Shown: positions 32,262 through 40,230 of the stretch, one piece after another
How the letters are laid out: each line of letters opens with the position of its first letter
How positions within the stretch are numbered: position 1 is the first letter of the stretch
Origin: an uncultured Nostocoides sp.
Lineage (GTDB): Bacteria > Actinomycetota > Actinomycetes > Actinomycetales > Dermatophilaceae
Length of the DNA stretch: 45,892 bases
Assembly: GCA_937907685.1 (NCBI GenBank)
Contig: CALCXF010000103.1
Location: 1 to 45,892, forward strand
Direction of reading: 5' to 3'
Notes under the pieces: model-generated
What the model saw: only the letters and a program-made list of their open reading frames with translations
Told to the model about the DNA's origin: nothing
Databases searched by the model: none
Made by a program: the position numbers and the translations under genes

Positions 32262-32267
32262 AGCCTA
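32262..32267 (-). promoter_or_regulatory. -10 box of leaderless quinone oxidoreductase promoter
   Basis: TAGGCT on the minus strand, 6 nt before the ATG at 32255. It sits at the very end of the upstream GNAT gene, overlapping its stop. Confidence 0.5.
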
Positions 32268-32852
32268 GGAGGGGTCACCCGGGAGCCGGCTCGTCGTCGA
32301 CACCCAGTAGCGCTTCTTGACGCCGCGGACGTCCTCGAGAACGCCGCCGTTCGCCTCGATGACGCGCGCGGACCCCACGTTGTCGACGTCGCACGTCACC
32401 AGCGCAGGGTCGATTCCGAGGCCCGCCGCGTGGGGAAGCACGAGGCGCAGCGCCTCGGTCGCCACCCCCCGCCGACGCGCGCTGGGACGGACCGAGTAGC
32501 CGATGTGGCCACCGACATCGAGGAGGAACTGGGTCAGCCGGTGGCGCACCGAGATGGAGCCGAGGTAGGTGTCCGGGTCGGCGTCGTCGACGATCCAGAA
32601 GAACGTGCTGGGGACGTGTCCGCTCCCGCGCGGTGCGTCCTCGCGCGAGCTGTCGAGCCGCCAGCGCACGTAGCGCGCGAAGCCGACCAGCGTGTCCATC
32701 TCGTCGTGCGTGAAGCTGATCCCGGGGTAGTCCTTGCCGTCCGCGGGCTCCGCCCAGACACCGTCACCGTCGCGTTTCGCCCCGCCGAACTCGTCGTGCG
32801 CCTCCAGGTAGCTCCGGTGGAAGCGGACATGGGGACGCTCGAGGCGGATCAT
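32265..32852 (-). CDS. GNAT family N-acetyltransferase
   Basis: A 195-residue GNAT protein. The acetyl-CoA pyrophosphate loop is RRRGVATEAL, preceded by the strand HIGYSVRP, and followed by VTCDVDNVGSARVIEANGG (motif B). It is of the RimJ/RimL-like group, but the acceptor is unknown. TAGCGT (32859-32864, minus strand) ends 6 nt before the ATG, a leaderless arrangement. Its stop is 9 bp before the next gene on the same strand, so it may also be co-transcribed with the oxidoreductase. Confidence 0.88.
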   Translation of the reverse strand: MIRLERPHVRFHRSYLEAHDEFGGAKRDGDGVWAEPADGKDYPGISFTHDEMDTLVGFARYVRWRLDSSREDAPRGSGHVPSTFFWIVDDADPDTYLGSISVRHRLTQFLLDVGGHIGYSVRPSARRRGVATEALRLVLPHAAGLGIDPALVTCDVDNVGSARVIEANGGVLEDVRGVKKRYWVSTTSRLPGDPS

Positions 32853-32858
32853 GGGGCG

Positions 32859-32864
32859 ACGCTA
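32859..32864 (-). promoter_or_regulatory. -10 box of leaderless GNAT promoter
   Basis: TAGCGT on the minus strand ends 6 nt before the ATG at 32852. Confidence 0.5.
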
Positions 32865-32888
32865 GGCGACGAGGTGGCCGAGGACCAC

Positions 32889-33740
32889 TCACGGTGCGAC
32901 GCTGTCACCACCGCGCACTGATCGCAGCACGTCGTCGAGCATCGTCGGGGTGAGCCGCCCGGTGAAGGTGTTGTGCGGGCTCACGTGGTAGCAGCCGACG
33001 AGGCGGATGCCGCGCCCGTCCGGGGTCTGGAGGGGCACCTCCGCAGCGTGCCCGAACGGAGGTCGTGGTGAAGGCACCGTCCAGCCGAGGCCCCGAGCGG
33101 CGGCCACAGCGGCCCCCCAGCCGATCGCCCCCAGGCAGAGGATCGCGCGCAACCGTGGTGCGGCGAGCTCGAGGTCCCGCCTCAGCCACGCCGAGCAGGT
33201 CTCCTTCTCAGCGGGTGTCGGCGCGTTCTTCGGGGGAGCGCATCGCACGGCGGCGACGATCCGGATGCCGGTGAGCGCCTGCCCGTCGCCGGACGCGACG
33301 GTCGTGGGCAGCACCGCGTAGCCGGTGCGGTGCAACGCGGCATACAGGAAGTCGCCGGAGGAGTCGCCGGTGAACATGCGACCCGTGCGGTTGGTCCCGT
33401 TGGCAGCCGGGGCCAGGCCCACGAGGAGGACCTCAGCTTCGGGGTCGCCGAACGACGGCCCTGGGCGTCCCCAGTAGGGCTGGTGGGCGAACGAGGCGCG
33501 ACGACCGCTCCTGGCGACCTCCTCCCGCCAGCGGACGAGGCGGGGGCAGGCCCGGCACACCGAGACCCGCGCCTGCAGCTCGTTCACGCCCGTGGAACCG
33601 GCGGCGAGGTGGCGGACCGCGGCCGCCGTGCCGGCCACCGGTGTGTCGGCGGTCGCCGGGTCACCGGGCCACCCGGAGCCCGGCGGTACCGGCGACGGGA
33701 ACAGGTCGCCGGTGAGGGGATGGGGGTCGAGCCGCTCCAT
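32889..33740 (-). CDS. Family 5 uracil-DNA glycosylase (UDGb-type)
   Basis: A 283-residue DNA-repair glycosylase that excises uracil and related bases. GLAPAANGTNRTGRMFTGD is the family-5 active-site motif A, lacking the catalytic Asp/Asn of family 1, and CYHVSPHNTFTGRLT is motif B. Four conserved Cys (CRACP, RCAPP, CSAWL) fit the iron-sulfur cluster of thermostable family 4/5 UDGs. ATG 33740 is chosen because TAGCGT (33748-33753, minus) ends 7 nt before it; the GTG at 33749 lies inside that -10 box. It is divergent from the oxidase gene by 41 bp. Confidence 0.9.
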   Translation of the reverse strand: MERLDPHPLTGDLFPSPVPPGSGWPGDPATADTPVAGTAAAVRHLAAGSTGVNELQARVSVCRACPRLVRWREEVARSGRRASFAHQPYWGRPGPSFGDPEAEVLLVGLAPAANGTNRTGRMFTGDSSGDFLYAALHRTGYAVLPTTVASGDGQALTGIRIVAAVRCAPPKNAPTPAEKETCSAWLRRDLELAAPRLRAILCLGAIGWGAAVAAARGLGWTVPSPRPPFGHAAEVPLQTPDGRGIRLVGCYHVSPHNTFTGRLTPTMLDDVLRSVRGGDSVAP

Positions 33741-33747
33741 GGCCTCC

Positions 33748-33753
33748 ACGCTA
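33748..33753 (-). promoter_or_regulatory. -10 box of leaderless UDG promoter
   Basis: TAGCGT on the minus strand, 7 nt before the ATG at 33740. It decides the start codon, since the alternative GTG overlaps this box. Confidence 0.5.
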
Positions 33754-33781
33754 GGGGAGTGCGGTGCGGGAGGATGCCGGC

Positions 33782-34714
33782 ATGCGTCGGGTGACGGTCG
33801 TCGGTGGCGGGGTCGTCGGGCTCACCACCGCCCTGCGGCTGGCCCAGGCGGGCCACCGGGTGTGGTGCCTGCGGGACGTGCCGGTGGAACGGACCGTCTC
33901 GGCCCTCGCGGGTGGGCTGTGGTTTCCGTATCACGTCGAACCGCGGGAGCGCGTCGTCGGCTGGGGCCTCGTCGCGCTCGAGCACTTCACCGCCCTGGCC
34001 GCCGATCCGGCCACCGGTGTGGTGATGCGGCAGGGACTGCTCGTCGAACGGCATGGCGAGGACCGGTGGTGGGCCGCGGGGGTGCCGGGGTGGCGAGGAG
34101 CGCGGGCCGCTGAGGTGCCGGCCGGAGCGACCGGTGGGGTCGTCGTCACCCTGCCGGTCGTCACCATGCCGGTGTTCCTGCGATGGCTCGAAGACCGTTG
34201 TGCCGCAGCGGGAGTGCAGTTCCAGGCCGGGACGGTCGACGATGTGGCCGACGTGAAGGGTGACGCCATCGTGGTGGCCGCCGGGATCCGGTCCGGCGGG
34301 CTCGTCGGCGACCCCGAGCCGACCGCGTCACGGGGCCAGGTCGCGGTGCTGAGCAACCCTGGGCTCACTCGCTGGCTCGTCGACGACGAGCACCCCGACG
34401 GGTTGGTGTACGCCGTGCCGCACCCGGAGTGGGTCGTCTGCGGTGGCACGGACGTGCTCGGCTCCTGGGACACGGAGCCGGATGCCGCGGTGCACGCGGC
34501 GATCGTCGCCCGGGTGCGGGAGTCCGTGCCTGCTCTCGCGGCCGCCGAGGTGCTCGGGAGCCGGGTCGGGCTGCGGCCGGTCGCTCCCGCGGTGCGCCTC
34601 GGCAAGGACGTGGTCGGGGGGCGGCTCGTCGTCACCAACTACGGCCACGGCGGTGCCGGCGTGACCTTGTCGTGGGGGTGCGCCGAGGAGGTCGTCCGGC
34701 TCGTCGGGGCCTGA
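33782..34714 (+). CDS. FAD-dependent D-amino-acid oxidase-like protein
   Basis: A 310-residue flavoenzyme of the DAO family. VTVVGGGVVGLTTALRLAQAG is split here as VTVVGGGVVGL (4-14), the FAD Rossmann motif. SALAGGLWFPYHVEP, DAIVVAAGIRSGGL and TNYGHGGAGVTLSWGCAEE are signature segments of D-amino-acid oxidases. It oxidises D-amino acids to 2-oxo acids with release of hydrogen peroxide. The ATG at 33782 has GGGAGG 9 nt upstream. It is divergent from the UDG gene and convergent with arfB. Confidence 0.9.
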   Translation: MRRVTVVGGGVVGLTTALRLAQAGHRVWCLRDVPVERTVSALAGGLWFPYHVEPRERVVGWGLVALEHFTALAADPATGVVMRQGLLVERHGEDRWWAAGVPGWRGARAAEVPAGATGGVVVTLPVVTMPVFLRWLEDRCAAAGVQFQAGTVDDVADVKGDAIVVAAGIRSGGLVGDPEPTASRGQVAVLSNPGLTRWLVDDEHPDGLVYAVPHPEWVVCGGTDVLGSWDTEPDAAVHAAIVARVRESVPALAAAEVLGSRVGLRPVAPAVRLGKDVVGGRLVVTNYGHGGAGVTLSWGCAEEVVRLVGA

Positions 34715-34726
34715 GGCCGCTGGTGT

Positions 34727-35173
34727 TCAGCCCTCCGTCCCGGGTCGCGACCGGCGGGCCTTGACCTCGGCGCGGCGGCGCTTCGCAGCGAGGCGCCGCT
34801 CGCGGGAGCCACGGGTCGGCCTCGTCGCCCGGCGCGCCGGCGGCGGCGGGACCAGCGCGTCGCGCAACAGCTCTGCCATCCGGTCCCGGGCCGCCACCCG
34901 GTTGCGGCGCTGCTGGCGGTGCTCCGACGCGACCACGACGAGGAGCCGTCGGTCGACGAGCCGGCTCTCGAGGGCCTGGACGACGCGAGCGCGCTGGGTC
35001 GTGCTCAGGCCCGGCACCGAGCGGACGTCCAGCTCGAGCTCGACGCGGCTGTCGGCCGTGTTGACCCCCTGACCACCGGGACCGGACGACCGGGAGAACC
35101 GCTCCACGAGCTCGGCCCCCGGAACCGTCAGGCCCTGCGGCACACCGGGACCGGGTGGGACGACGAGGTCCAT
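34727..35173 (-). CDS. arfB: Alternative ribosome-rescue peptidyl-tRNA hydrolase ArfB (YaeJ-like)
   Basis: A 148-residue class-I release-factor-like protein. The catalytic GGQ (33-35) in SSGPGGQGVNTADSR is followed by RVELELDVRS. The C-terminal third is a highly basic tail (ERRLAAKRRRAEVKARRS) that enters the empty mRNA channel of stalled ribosomes. It lacks the codon-recognition domain of RF1/RF2. The ATG overlaps the stop of the LigD-type polymerase gene by four bases (ATGA), so the two are co-translated. Confidence 0.92.
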   Translation of the reverse strand: MDLVVPPGPGVPQGLTVPGAELVERFSRSSGPGGQGVNTADSRVELELDVRSVPGLSTTQRARVVQALESRLVDRRLLVVVASEHRQQRRNRVAARDRMAELLRDALVPPPPARRATRPTRGSRERRLAAKRRRAEVKARRSRPGTEG

Positions 35174-36162
35174 CAGGGGCGGCCGGTGTCGTCCTCGGGC
35201 TCCGGTGGCACCGCCGCCCCCTCTGCCTCGTCGCGCTCGGCCCAGTCGAGGAGCGGGCGGATGTCGAAGACCGCCTCGTCGATTCCCTCGTGCAGGTCGC
35301 CGATCTCCGCGAACCGCTGGGGCACGGTGGCGATCGTGAGGTCCTGCGGCTCCACCTCGTCGAGCTCGTCCCATCGGAAGGGGGTCGACACCGTGCCGAT
35401 GTCGTTGCCCCGCACCGAGTAGGCGGCGGCGATGGTGTGGTCCCGCGCGTTCTGGTTGTAGTCGACGAAGACGGAGGCCGGGTCACGGTCCCGACGCCAC
35501 CACGTCGTCGTCACGTCGTCCGGAAGGCGGCGCTCCACCTCCCGGGCGAACGCGAGAGCCGCCCTGCGCACGTCGCCGAAGCCGTGGTCCGGCCGGATGC
35601 GCACGTAGACGTGCAGCCCGTGACCGCCGCTCGTCTTCGGCCACCCCGTGGCGCCGAGCTCGCCGAGGACCTCGTGCGTCACCTGGGCCGCGCGGCGCAC
35701 GCGGGAGAACGGCGCTTCGGGCATCGGGTCGAGGTCGATGCGCCACTCGTCGGGCTTCTCGGTGTCGGCGCGGCGGCTGTTCCACGGGTGGAACTCCACG
35801 GTGCTCATCTGCACGGCCCACGCGACGTCGGCGAGTCGTGTCACGCAGAGCTCGTCGGCGTGCAGCCCGTAGCGCGGGAAGTGCAGCCGAACCGTCTCCA
35901 CCCACGGTGGCGCTCCTCGGGGGAGTCGCTTCTGGTGCACCTTGGGTCCCGCCAGGCCGTCCGGGAACCGGTGGAGCATGCACGGCCGCTCGCGCAGCGC
36001 GTTGACGATGCCGTCGCCCACCGAGAGGTAGTAGTTCACCAGGTCGAGCTTGGTCTCACCGCGGGCCGGAAAGTACACCCGCTCCGGGCTCGAGACCCGC
36101 ACGTCGAACCCGTCCACGTCGAGGACGACCGGCTCCCCGAACTCACCCTTGCGCGACGCCAT
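35173..36162 (-). CDS. LigD-type polymerase/primase domain protein (stand-alone)
   Basis: A 329-residue archaeo-eukaryotic-primase-like polymerase of the LigD Pol family, without ligase or phosphoesterase domain. VRVSSPERVYFP, VEFHPWNSR, the metal-binding RIDLDPMP, KTSGGHGLHVYV and DYNQNARDHTIAAAYSVR are conserved LigD-Pol motifs. Such proteins add ribonucleotides or fill gaps during non-homologous end joining. No Ku or ATP-ligase gene lies in the window. ATG 36162 is chosen because TACCGT (36170-36175, minus strand) ends 7 nt before it; GTG 36171 would lie inside that box. Confidence 0.92.
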   Translation of the reverse strand: MASRKGEFGEPVVLDVDGFDVRVSSPERVYFPARGETKLDLVNYYLSVGDGIVNALRERPCMLHRFPDGLAGPKVHQKRLPRGAPPWVETVRLHFPRYGLHADELCVTRLADVAWAVQMSTVEFHPWNSRRADTEKPDEWRIDLDPMPEAPFSRVRRAAQVTHEVLGELGATGWPKTSGGHGLHVYVRIRPDHGFGDVRRAALAFAREVERRLPDDVTTTWWRRDRDPASVFVDYNQNARDHTIAAAYSVRGNDIGTVSTPFRWDELDEVEPQDLTIATVPQRFAEIGDLHEGIDEAVFDIRPLLDWAERDEAEGAAVPPEPEDDTGRP

Positions 36163-36169
36163 GCCCGTC

Positions 36170-36175
36170 ACGGTA
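36170..36175 (-). promoter_or_regulatory. -10 box of leaderless LigD-Pol promoter
   Basis: TACCGT on the minus strand, 7 nt before the ATG at 36162. The region 36180-36260 upstream holds only a small GGGCGG/CCGCCC hairpin (36205-36220). Confidence 0.45.
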
Positions 36176-36268
36176 TGCCGTCAGGCCGCCCGACCGCTGG
36201 TCCCGGGCGGTGGGCCGCCCACATCGATCGACCTCGAGTCCACCACCCAGGGATCGACAAGGGGGGAT

Positions 36269-36307
36269 TGTCTAAGGTTGAACAGGCCTTCGACATACGC
36301 TAGACAA
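36269..36307 (+). promoter_or_regulatory. Sigma70-like promoter framed by a TTGTCTA inverted repeat
   Basis: -35 TTGAAC (36278-36283), exactly 17 bp, -10 TAGACA (36301-36306). TTGTCTA (36269-36275) just upstream of the -35 and TAGACAA (36301-36307) over the -10 are inverted copies, as expected for an operator that would block the promoter. The segment is clearly AT-richer than its surroundings. It drives the secreted mini-protein gene with a leader of about 55 nt. Confidence 0.55.
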
Positions 36308-36368
36308 ACCTTTAACGTGTTCCCAGCGGTCCGACGACGAGGTCGGACCCCGAAACCAGGAGGACCCC

Positions 36369-36683
36369 ATGAGCAGCACCCGCACCCGCATCGCCGCCTC
36401 GATCGCTGCAGCCGCAGGCATCGCCGCCCTCGCCGCCGCCCCGGCGTCGGCTGCCGACGGCCGCTGCCAGGCCGCGGGCATCGCCACGCTCAAGGAGGCC
36501 GGAGCCTTCAAGGCCGTCCGTGACAACGGGATCTCCGTGGCAACCGCCGTCTCGTTCGGTGTGGCTCCGCGCAACGGACTGCCCGAGGGTTTCACCTTCA
36601 ACACCGTCATCCCGTTCCACACCCTCCTCGCTGACCACCGCGCCGGTGACGACAGCCTCTTCATCTACCCGTGGTGCGGCTGA
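36369..36683 (+). CDS. Small secreted protein, unknown function
   Basis: A 104-residue protein. A Sec signal peptide (basic RTRIAAS, then an Ala-rich core) ends at APASA with predicted cleavage after Ala28. The mature 76 residues contain exactly two Cys, Cys33 near the start and Cys103 next to the end (YPWCG), which could form a disulfide tying the chain ends. The rest is a mix of Phe/Thr-rich strands (GFTFNTVIPFHTLLAD). I do not recognise the family. ATG follows AGGAGG at good spacing. It has its own promoter and a strong downstream hairpin, so it is a one-gene transcript, possibly highly expressed. Confidence 0.85.
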   Translation: MSSTRTRIAASIAAAAGIAALAAAPASAADGRCQAAGIATLKEAGAFKAVRDNGISVATAVSFGVAPRNGLPEGFTFNTVIPFHTLLADHRAGDDSLFIYPWCG

Positions 36684-36742
36684 CCCTCCGCAGCCGTACC
36701 GCGGCGGCGCTCATCCCGCCCCTGCAGTGAGCGTCGCCGCCC

Positions 36743-36778
36743 GGGCGGCCGGGACCTCGGTGGTGGTCCCGGCCGCCC
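36743..36778 (+). terminator. Strong 14-bp hairpin after the secreted protein gene
   Basis: GGGCGGCCGGGACC (36743-36756) pairs perfectly with GGTCCCGGCCGCCC (36765-36778) around an 8-nt loop, followed by TT. It lies 60 bp past the stop and before the pcrA promoter. Confidence 0.75.
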
Positions 36779-36835
36779 TTCGGCGTCCTCGGGCGCGTCG
36801 GCGCGCGACCGACCGGGCGGGTCGGTCCCGCCACG

Positions 36836-36841
36836 TAGGGT
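36836..36841 (+). promoter_or_regulatory. -10 box of pcrA promoter
   Basis: TAGGGT ends 10 nt before the pcrA ATG, giving a leader of only 3-4 nt. Confidence 0.45.
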
Positions 36842-36851
36842 TGACCCCGAG

Positions 36852-39302
36852 ATGAGCACCCTCTTCGACGGCTTGGACCTCGGCGGCGCACCCCACGACC
36901 CCCACGTGGACCCGGCGACACATGCCAGCGCCCACGCCGCTCTCGTCAATGCCGCGGGGGTGCCGACCTGGGCCGAGGCGGCCGCTGCGGGGCGCGGTCC
37001 GGAGGGGGGACCCGGCGCCTCCCGGTCCGCAGTCGACCCCGAGGAGCTCCTCGCCGGGCTCAACCCCCAGCAGCGGGAGGCGGTGCTCCACGAGGGTGGC
37101 CCGCTGCTCATCGTGGCGGGCGCCGGCTCGGGCAAGACGCGCGTCCTCACCCAGCGGATCGCTCATCTCCTGGCCGCCCGGAACGTCCAGCCCGGCCAGG
37201 TCCTGGCGATCACGTTCACCAACAAGGCGGCGGCCGAGATGCGCGAGCGCGTGCAGGTGCTCGTCGGTGGCCGGGCCAGAGCGATGTGGGTGATGACCTT
37301 CCACAGCGCGTGCGTCCGCATCCTTCGCCGTGAGGCGGACAAGGTGGGCATGCGCTCGACGTTCTCGATCTACGACGCCGCCGACTCGCAACGGCTGATG
37401 TCCATGGTGCTGCGCGACATGGACCTCGACCCCAAGCGCTACAACCCCCGGTCGTTCAGCCACCAGGTCTCCACCCTGAAGAACGAGCTCGTCGACGAGG
37501 AGACGTATGCCGGCCGGGTGGGTGAGGCGAGCCCGCACCAGGAGCAGGTGCTCGCCGAGGCGTACACGGCATACCAGCGCCGGCTGCGGCAGGCGAACGC
37601 GATGGACTTCGACGACCTCATCATGACGACCGTCCACATGTTCCAGGCCTTCCCGGACGTGGCCGAGCACTACCGGCGCCGGTTCCGGCACGTCATGGTC
37701 GACGAGTACCAGGACACCAACCACGCGCAGTACCAGCTGGTGAGAGAGCTCGTCGGGTCCGAGCAGAGCCGCGGCGAGCACGGGGTCGAGCCGAGCGAGC
37801 TCGTCGTCGTCGGCGACGCCGACCAGTCGATCTACGCGTTCCGCGGGGCGACCATCCGCAACATCGAGGAGTTCGAGCAGGACTACCCCGACGCCCGCAC
37901 CATCCTGCTCGAGCAGAACTACCGGTCGACGCAGACGATCCTGCGGGCCGCGAACGCGGTCATCGCGCGCAACGAGAGCCGCCGCAAGAAGAACCTGTGG
38001 AGCGACACCGGTGACGGCGACCGGATCGTCGGGTACGTCGGCGACAACGAGCACGACGAGGCGTCGTTCGTCGCCCGGTCCATCGACCGGCTCGGCGACG
38101 AGCACGGGTTGCGGCCCCGCGATGTGGCGGTGTTCTACCGCACGAACGCCCAGTCACGCGCCCTGGAGGAGGTGTTCGTCCGCGTCGGCATGCCGTACAA
38201 GGTCGTCGGCGGCACGCGGTTCTACGAGCGTCGGGAGGTCAAGGACGCCCTGGCGTACCTTCGCGTCCTCTCCAACCCCGCCGACACGGTCAACCTGCGC
38301 CGCATCCTCAACGTGCCGAAGCGTGGCATCGGCGACCGGGCCGAGGCGTGCGTCTCGGCGCTGGCGGAGCGTGAGCGGATCGCGTTCGTCGCTGCTCTCG
38401 GTCGCCCCGAGGACGCCCCCGGCATCGCGACCCGCTCCGTGGCCGCCATCAAGGGGTTCACGGCTCTGCTCGAGGACGTGGGCCGGGTGCGTGACGACGA
38501 GGACGCCGGTGTGTCCGACCTCCTGGAGGCCGTGCTCGACCGGTCGGGCTACCTCGCAGAGCTCCGCGCCAGCCACGACCCCCAGGACGAGTCACGTGTA
38601 GAGAACCTGGCCGAGCTGGTCGCGGTCGCCCGCGAGTTCGACGACGCCCGTCGGGAGACCGGTGAGGTGCTCAGCCTCGAGGACTTCCTGGAGCGGGTCT
38701 CGCTCGTCGCGGACGCCGACGAGATCCCGGACACCGACGAGGCCGAGGCGGCAGGGGTGGTGACCCTCATGACGCTCCACACGGCCAAGGGTCTGGAGTT
38801 CCCCGTCGTCTTCCTCACCGGCATGGAGGACGGCACCTTCCCGCACCTGCGCAGCCTCGGTGACGCGAAGGAGCTCGAGGAGGAGCGCCGGCTGGCCTAT
38901 GTCGGCATCACCCGCGCACGGGAACGGCTGCACCTCTCCCGTGCCGCGGTTCGCTCGGCCTGGGGTGCCCCGCAGTACAACCCGCCGTCCCGGTTCCTCG
39001 ACGAGATCCCCGACGAGCTCGTGCAGTGGGAGCGCGTGCTCTCCGGGGCCGCCGCGATCGGACGTCGCGACCAGCGTCCGGCGGTGGCGATGCTCGCGGC
39101 CCGGCCCGGGGTGCGCTCGCCGGGCAACCGGCCGGTCATCGCGCTGTCACCGGGGGACCGGGTGACGCACGACACCTACGGGTTGGGCACGGTCGTGAGG
39201 ACCCTGGGGGAGGGCGAGAAGACCCAGGCCGAAGTGGACTTCGGCGGGGAGCTGGGGGTCAAGCGGTTCGTGCTGAGGTTCGCCCCGCTCGAGAAGCTCT
39301 GA
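36852..39302 (+). CDS. pcrA: ATP-dependent DNA helicase PcrA/UvrD
   Basis: An 816-residue SF1A helicase. Walker A AGAGSGKT is at 89-96, motif Ia ITFTNKAAAEMRER, motif II VDEYQDTNH, motif III VVGDADQSIYAFRGA, motif IV EQNYRST, motif V TLMTLHTAKGLEFPVVF and motif VI YVGITRARE. The C-terminal Tudor-like tail (GDRVTHDTYGLGTVV) is typical of actinobacterial UvrD1/PcrA and binds RNA polymerase in relatives. The N-terminus has about 60 extra residues before motif I, common in actinobacteria. It translocates 3'-5' and unwinds DNA in repair and replication-fork rescue. Gene order with the M23 peptidase and sucCD matches uvrD1 of mycobacteria. Confidence 0.96.
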   Translation: MSTLFDGLDLGGAPHDPHVDPATHASAHAALVNAAGVPTWAEAAAAGRGPEGGPGASRSAVDPEELLAGLNPQQREAVLHEGGPLLIVAGAGSGKTRVLTQRIAHLLAARNVQPGQVLAITFTNKAAAEMRERVQVLVGGRARAMWVMTFHSACVRILRREADKVGMRSTFSIYDAADSQRLMSMVLRDMDLDPKRYNPRSFSHQVSTLKNELVDEETYAGRVGEASPHQEQVLAEAYTAYQRRLRQANAMDFDDLIMTTVHMFQAFPDVAEHYRRRFRHVMVDEYQDTNHAQYQLVRELVGSEQSRGEHGVEPSELVVVGDADQSIYAFRGATIRNIEEFEQDYPDARTILLEQNYRSTQTILRAANAVIARNESRRKKNLWSDTGDGDRIVGYVGDNEHDEASFVARSIDRLGDEHGLRPRDVAVFYRTNAQSRALEEVFVRVGMPYKVVGGTRFYERREVKDALAYLRVLSNPADTVNLRRILNVPKRGIGDRAEACVSALAERERIAFVAALGRPEDAPGIATRSVAAIKGFTALLEDVGRVRDDEDAGVSDLLEAVLDRSGYLAELRASHDPQDESRVENLAELVAVAREFDDARRETGEVLSLEDFLERVSLVADADEIPDTDEAEAAGVVTLMTLHTAKGLEFPVVFLTGMEDGTFPHLRSLGDAKELEEERRLAYVGITRARERLHLSRAAVRSAWGAPQYNPPSRFLDEIPDELVQWERVLSGAAAIGRRDQRPAVAMLAARPGVRSPGNRPVIALSPGDRVTHDTYGLGTVVRTLGEGEKTQAEVDFGGELGVKRFVLRFAPLEKL

Positions 39303-39334
39303 GCCTCACCGAGACCGGCCCGACAGTCGACGCC

Positions 39335-40111
39335 TCACCCGAGGAGGCCCTTGTCCCTGAGCCAGGGGTACGGGTCGATGGGGTTGTCGCCACCGGACGG
39401 GTGGATCTCGAGGTGGAGGTGGGACCCGAACGAGTGGCCCGTGTTGCCCACGGTGCCGACGAACTGGCCCGGCATGACGGTCTGACCCTCGAAGACGCTG
39501 ATCCGGCTCATGTGGCCGTACCAGGAGACGGTGCCGTCCCAGTAGCGGATCTCGACCTTGTTGCCGAAGCTGAAGACATAGTCGGCCATGATGACGGTGC
39601 CCTTGGACATGGCGTACAGCGGGGTCCCGGTGGGGGCGCCGAAGTCGAGGCCGTCATGGGTCTGGCCCCAGCGGGGCCCGAAGTCCGAGGTGATGCGTCC
39701 CGAGCGGATGGCCCTGACCCAGCGCTTGCCCTCACGCTCGGCCTTGGCGCGTGAGGCGGCCGCGTCAGCGGCCTTGCGCTTGGCGTCACGGGCGGCCCGC
39801 TGCTGTGCCTCCACCCGACCCTGCAGTGCCGCGGTCTGCATCGAGGACGCCTGCCGGCGAGTGGCGAGATCGGTGACCATGGCGTCGTCGGATGCCTGTT
39901 CGTTCCGGACCTGTGCCGTCTGCTGCCCGGAGAGGTCGAGCGTGAGCGGGGCCGACTCGGCCACCGTCGCCCCGGTTGCCGTCACGACGAGCGCAGCGGC
40001 TGCCGTGGTCGGCAGGACGAAGCTCGCGGAGAGCGCACGGGGGAGGCGCACATGGCTTCGCTGGACGCGGTGGCGTCCGGCGTAGTGGCGCCCCTGGTAC
40101 GTAGAACTCAC
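39335..40111 (-). CDS. M23 family metallopeptidase (cell-wall hydrolase)
   Basis: A 258-residue exported peptidoglycan endopeptidase. A basic N-terminus with the repeat-like GRHYAGRHRV precedes a signal or anchor helix (about 31-50). A coiled-coil rich in Ala, Arg and Gln spans about 62-130, and the M23 domain follows: His152 and Asp156 (HDGLDFG) and His231/His233 (HLHLEIHP) bind zinc, with His200 (WYGHM) in addition. The start is GTG at 40111. The upstream gap 40112-40230 carries an AT-rich segment on the minus strand (TAGTTTGTATTACG, 40167-40180) that probably holds its promoter. It converges on pcrA with 32 bp between stops. Confidence 0.92.
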   Translation of the reverse strand: MSSTYQGRHYAGRHRVQRSHVRLPRALSASFVLPTTAAAALVVTATGATVAESAPLTLDLSGQQTAQVRNEQASDDAMVTDLATRRQASSMQTAALQGRVEAQQRAARDAKRKAADAAASRAKAEREGKRWVRAIRSGRITSDFGPRWGQTHDGLDFGAPTGTPLYAMSKGTVIMADYVFSFGNKVEIRYWDGTVSWYGHMSRISVFEGQTVMPGQFVGTVGNTGHSFGSHLHLEIHPSGGDNPIDPYPWLRDKGLLG

Positions 40112-40154
40112 AGGGGGAGGACCTCACGGCTGGATGAACGGCTGGCCCACCGTA

Positions 40155-40180
40155 CCGTGATCAATCCGTAATACAAACTA
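40155..40180 (-). promoter_or_regulatory. AT-rich promoter region of the M23 peptidase gene
   Basis: Read on the minus strand, TAGTTTGTATTACGG is a marked AT island in an otherwise GC-rich gap; TAGTTT or GTATTA could be the -10. The leader would be about 50 nt. No riboswitch is recognisable in the 119-bp gap. Confidence 0.3.
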
Positions 40181-40230
40181 TCCGGCTGAGAACGGCTCAG
40201 TGTGTCCCAGCGCCGTGGTCCCTTGGTCAC

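Noticed and set aside
40112-40230. c-di-AMP (ydaO-type) riboswitch before the cell-wall peptidase gene
   Set aside because: Such leaders are frequent before actinobacterial wall hydrolases, but the gap is only 119 bp and the conserved aptamer segments are not present.
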